DNA from: Cellulomonas avistercoris
GTDB lineage: Bacteria > Actinomycetota > Actinomycetes > Actinomycetales > Cellulomonadaceae
Direction: 5' to 3'
Assembly: GCF_014836445.1 (NCBI RefSeq)
Contig: NZ_JACSQV010000002.1
Location: 196,799-260,798, forward strand
Length of the DNA: 64,000 nucleotides
Both the position numbers and the translations under genes were made by a program. Below, piece by piece: positions 63,886 to 64,000 of the stretch (position 1 is its first letter; each line of letters begins with the position of its first letter). Below the pieces are notes generated by a model, which did not search any database, was not told the DNA's origin, and saw only the letters and a program-made list of their open reading frames with translations.

Positions 63886-64000
63886 CTATCCGACCGGGCG
63901 GGGCCCGATCTCGACCGATCCGTCCGGTCCCGATTTCACCCCGACGCGCACGCGCCACTCCTCCTTGGTGAGCGGGAAGTCGCTCCGCGCGTGCCCGCCG
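63886..64000 (-). CDS. C-terminal end of an unidentified protein (partial)
   Basis: The last 37 codons of a gene entering from the right edge, ending in TAG at 63886. They read TKEEWRVRVGV...VEIGPRPVG. Nearly every codon ends in G or C, and no other minus-strand frame is as clean, so this is probably coding. Too little is present to name it. It lies upstream of xylanase 3 on the same strand, with 160 nt between. Confidence 0.5.
   Translation of the reverse strand, partial: GGHARSDFPLTKEEWRVRVGVKSGPDGSVEIGPRPVG

Noticed and set aside
57939..63971. Open frame of about 2010 codons on the plus strand opposite xylanase 3
   Set aside because: Its composition is Arg, Gly, Val and Asp-rich without domains, and it mirrors the xylanase codons. 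The same effect gives the long frames opposite xylanases 1 and 2.

Overview
The window looks like chromosomal DNA from a xylan- and cellulose-degrading high-GC actinobacterium, most likely a Cellulomonas. The evidence is extreme GC bias at third codon positions, many GTG starts, actinobacterial marker genes (Lsr2, CarD, MshA for mycothiol, RegX3/SenX3, DUF3263 and DUF4032 proteins), a xylose isomerase/xylulokinase locus, and three giant modular GH10 xylanases, two with an added CE4 deacetylase module. No insertion sequence, phage, CRISPR array or rRNA operon was seen. Species cannot be fixed from the sequence alone.

Layout. 1-3180: cold-shock protein, LytR_C protein, DUF3263 protein, uracil-DNA glycosylase and an SGNH hydrolase. 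3183-6201: a compact minus-strand surface-secretion cluster with a SipW-type signal peptidase, two exported proteins with SipW-type N-termini, a protein with a C-terminal LALTG wall-sorting signal, and a degenerate S26-like protein. 6418-8342: divergent NarL-type histidine kinase and response regulator. 8392-9231: deoxyribonuclease IV tail-to-tail with tRNA-Thr(UGU). 9308-13201: DsbA-like thioredoxin, a small membrane protein, and a Ser/Thr kinase with an acidic repeat and membrane tail. 13312-15580: trehalose synthesis (otsA-otsB). 15775-18313: an orphan sugar-ABC ATPase and a DUF4032 protein. 18329-24274: rlmB, cysS, a PLP-fold amino-acid deaminase/aldolase, TetR, and a divergent aldonolactone oxidase with a clear operator between. 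24350-28528: quinone reductase, EamA transporter, ispF-ispD and carD. 28839-37394: lipoprotein, the complete phosphate regulon (pstSCAB, senX3-regX3, phoU) with two well-formed PHO boxes, and gpmA. 37565-41304: DUF1269 protein, mshA, PPOX-family protein and lactonase. 41344-45543: ROK regulator divergent from xylA, then xylB. 45796-49018: lsr2, a 54-residue membrane protein, lysS and nadC. 49155-63725: three paralogous xylanases in tandem on the minus strand, then the 3' end of another minus-strand gene running off the window.

How it fits together. The xylanases would cut xylan outside the cell. Two end in sortase-type LAxTG signals and should be wall-attached, while the third lacks one and should be released. 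Xylose is then isomerised and phosphorylated by XylA and XylB under a ROK repressor. Each xylanase gene carries a CGAAAGTTTCG-like palindrome upstream, and a second one at exactly the same place inside the signal-peptide codons. The three genes also share a ribosome-binding region and a double-hairpin terminator, so they appear to be duplicates of a whole transcription unit. The SipW cluster and the xylanases may depend on the same, unseen, sortase.

Regulatory reading. At least ten genes have a TANNNT box 6-7 nt before their start codon and no Shine-Dalgarno sequence, which points to widespread leaderless transcription. Coordinates of GTG and TTG starts were chosen from ribosome-binding sites, this -10 spacing, or alignment with paralogues.
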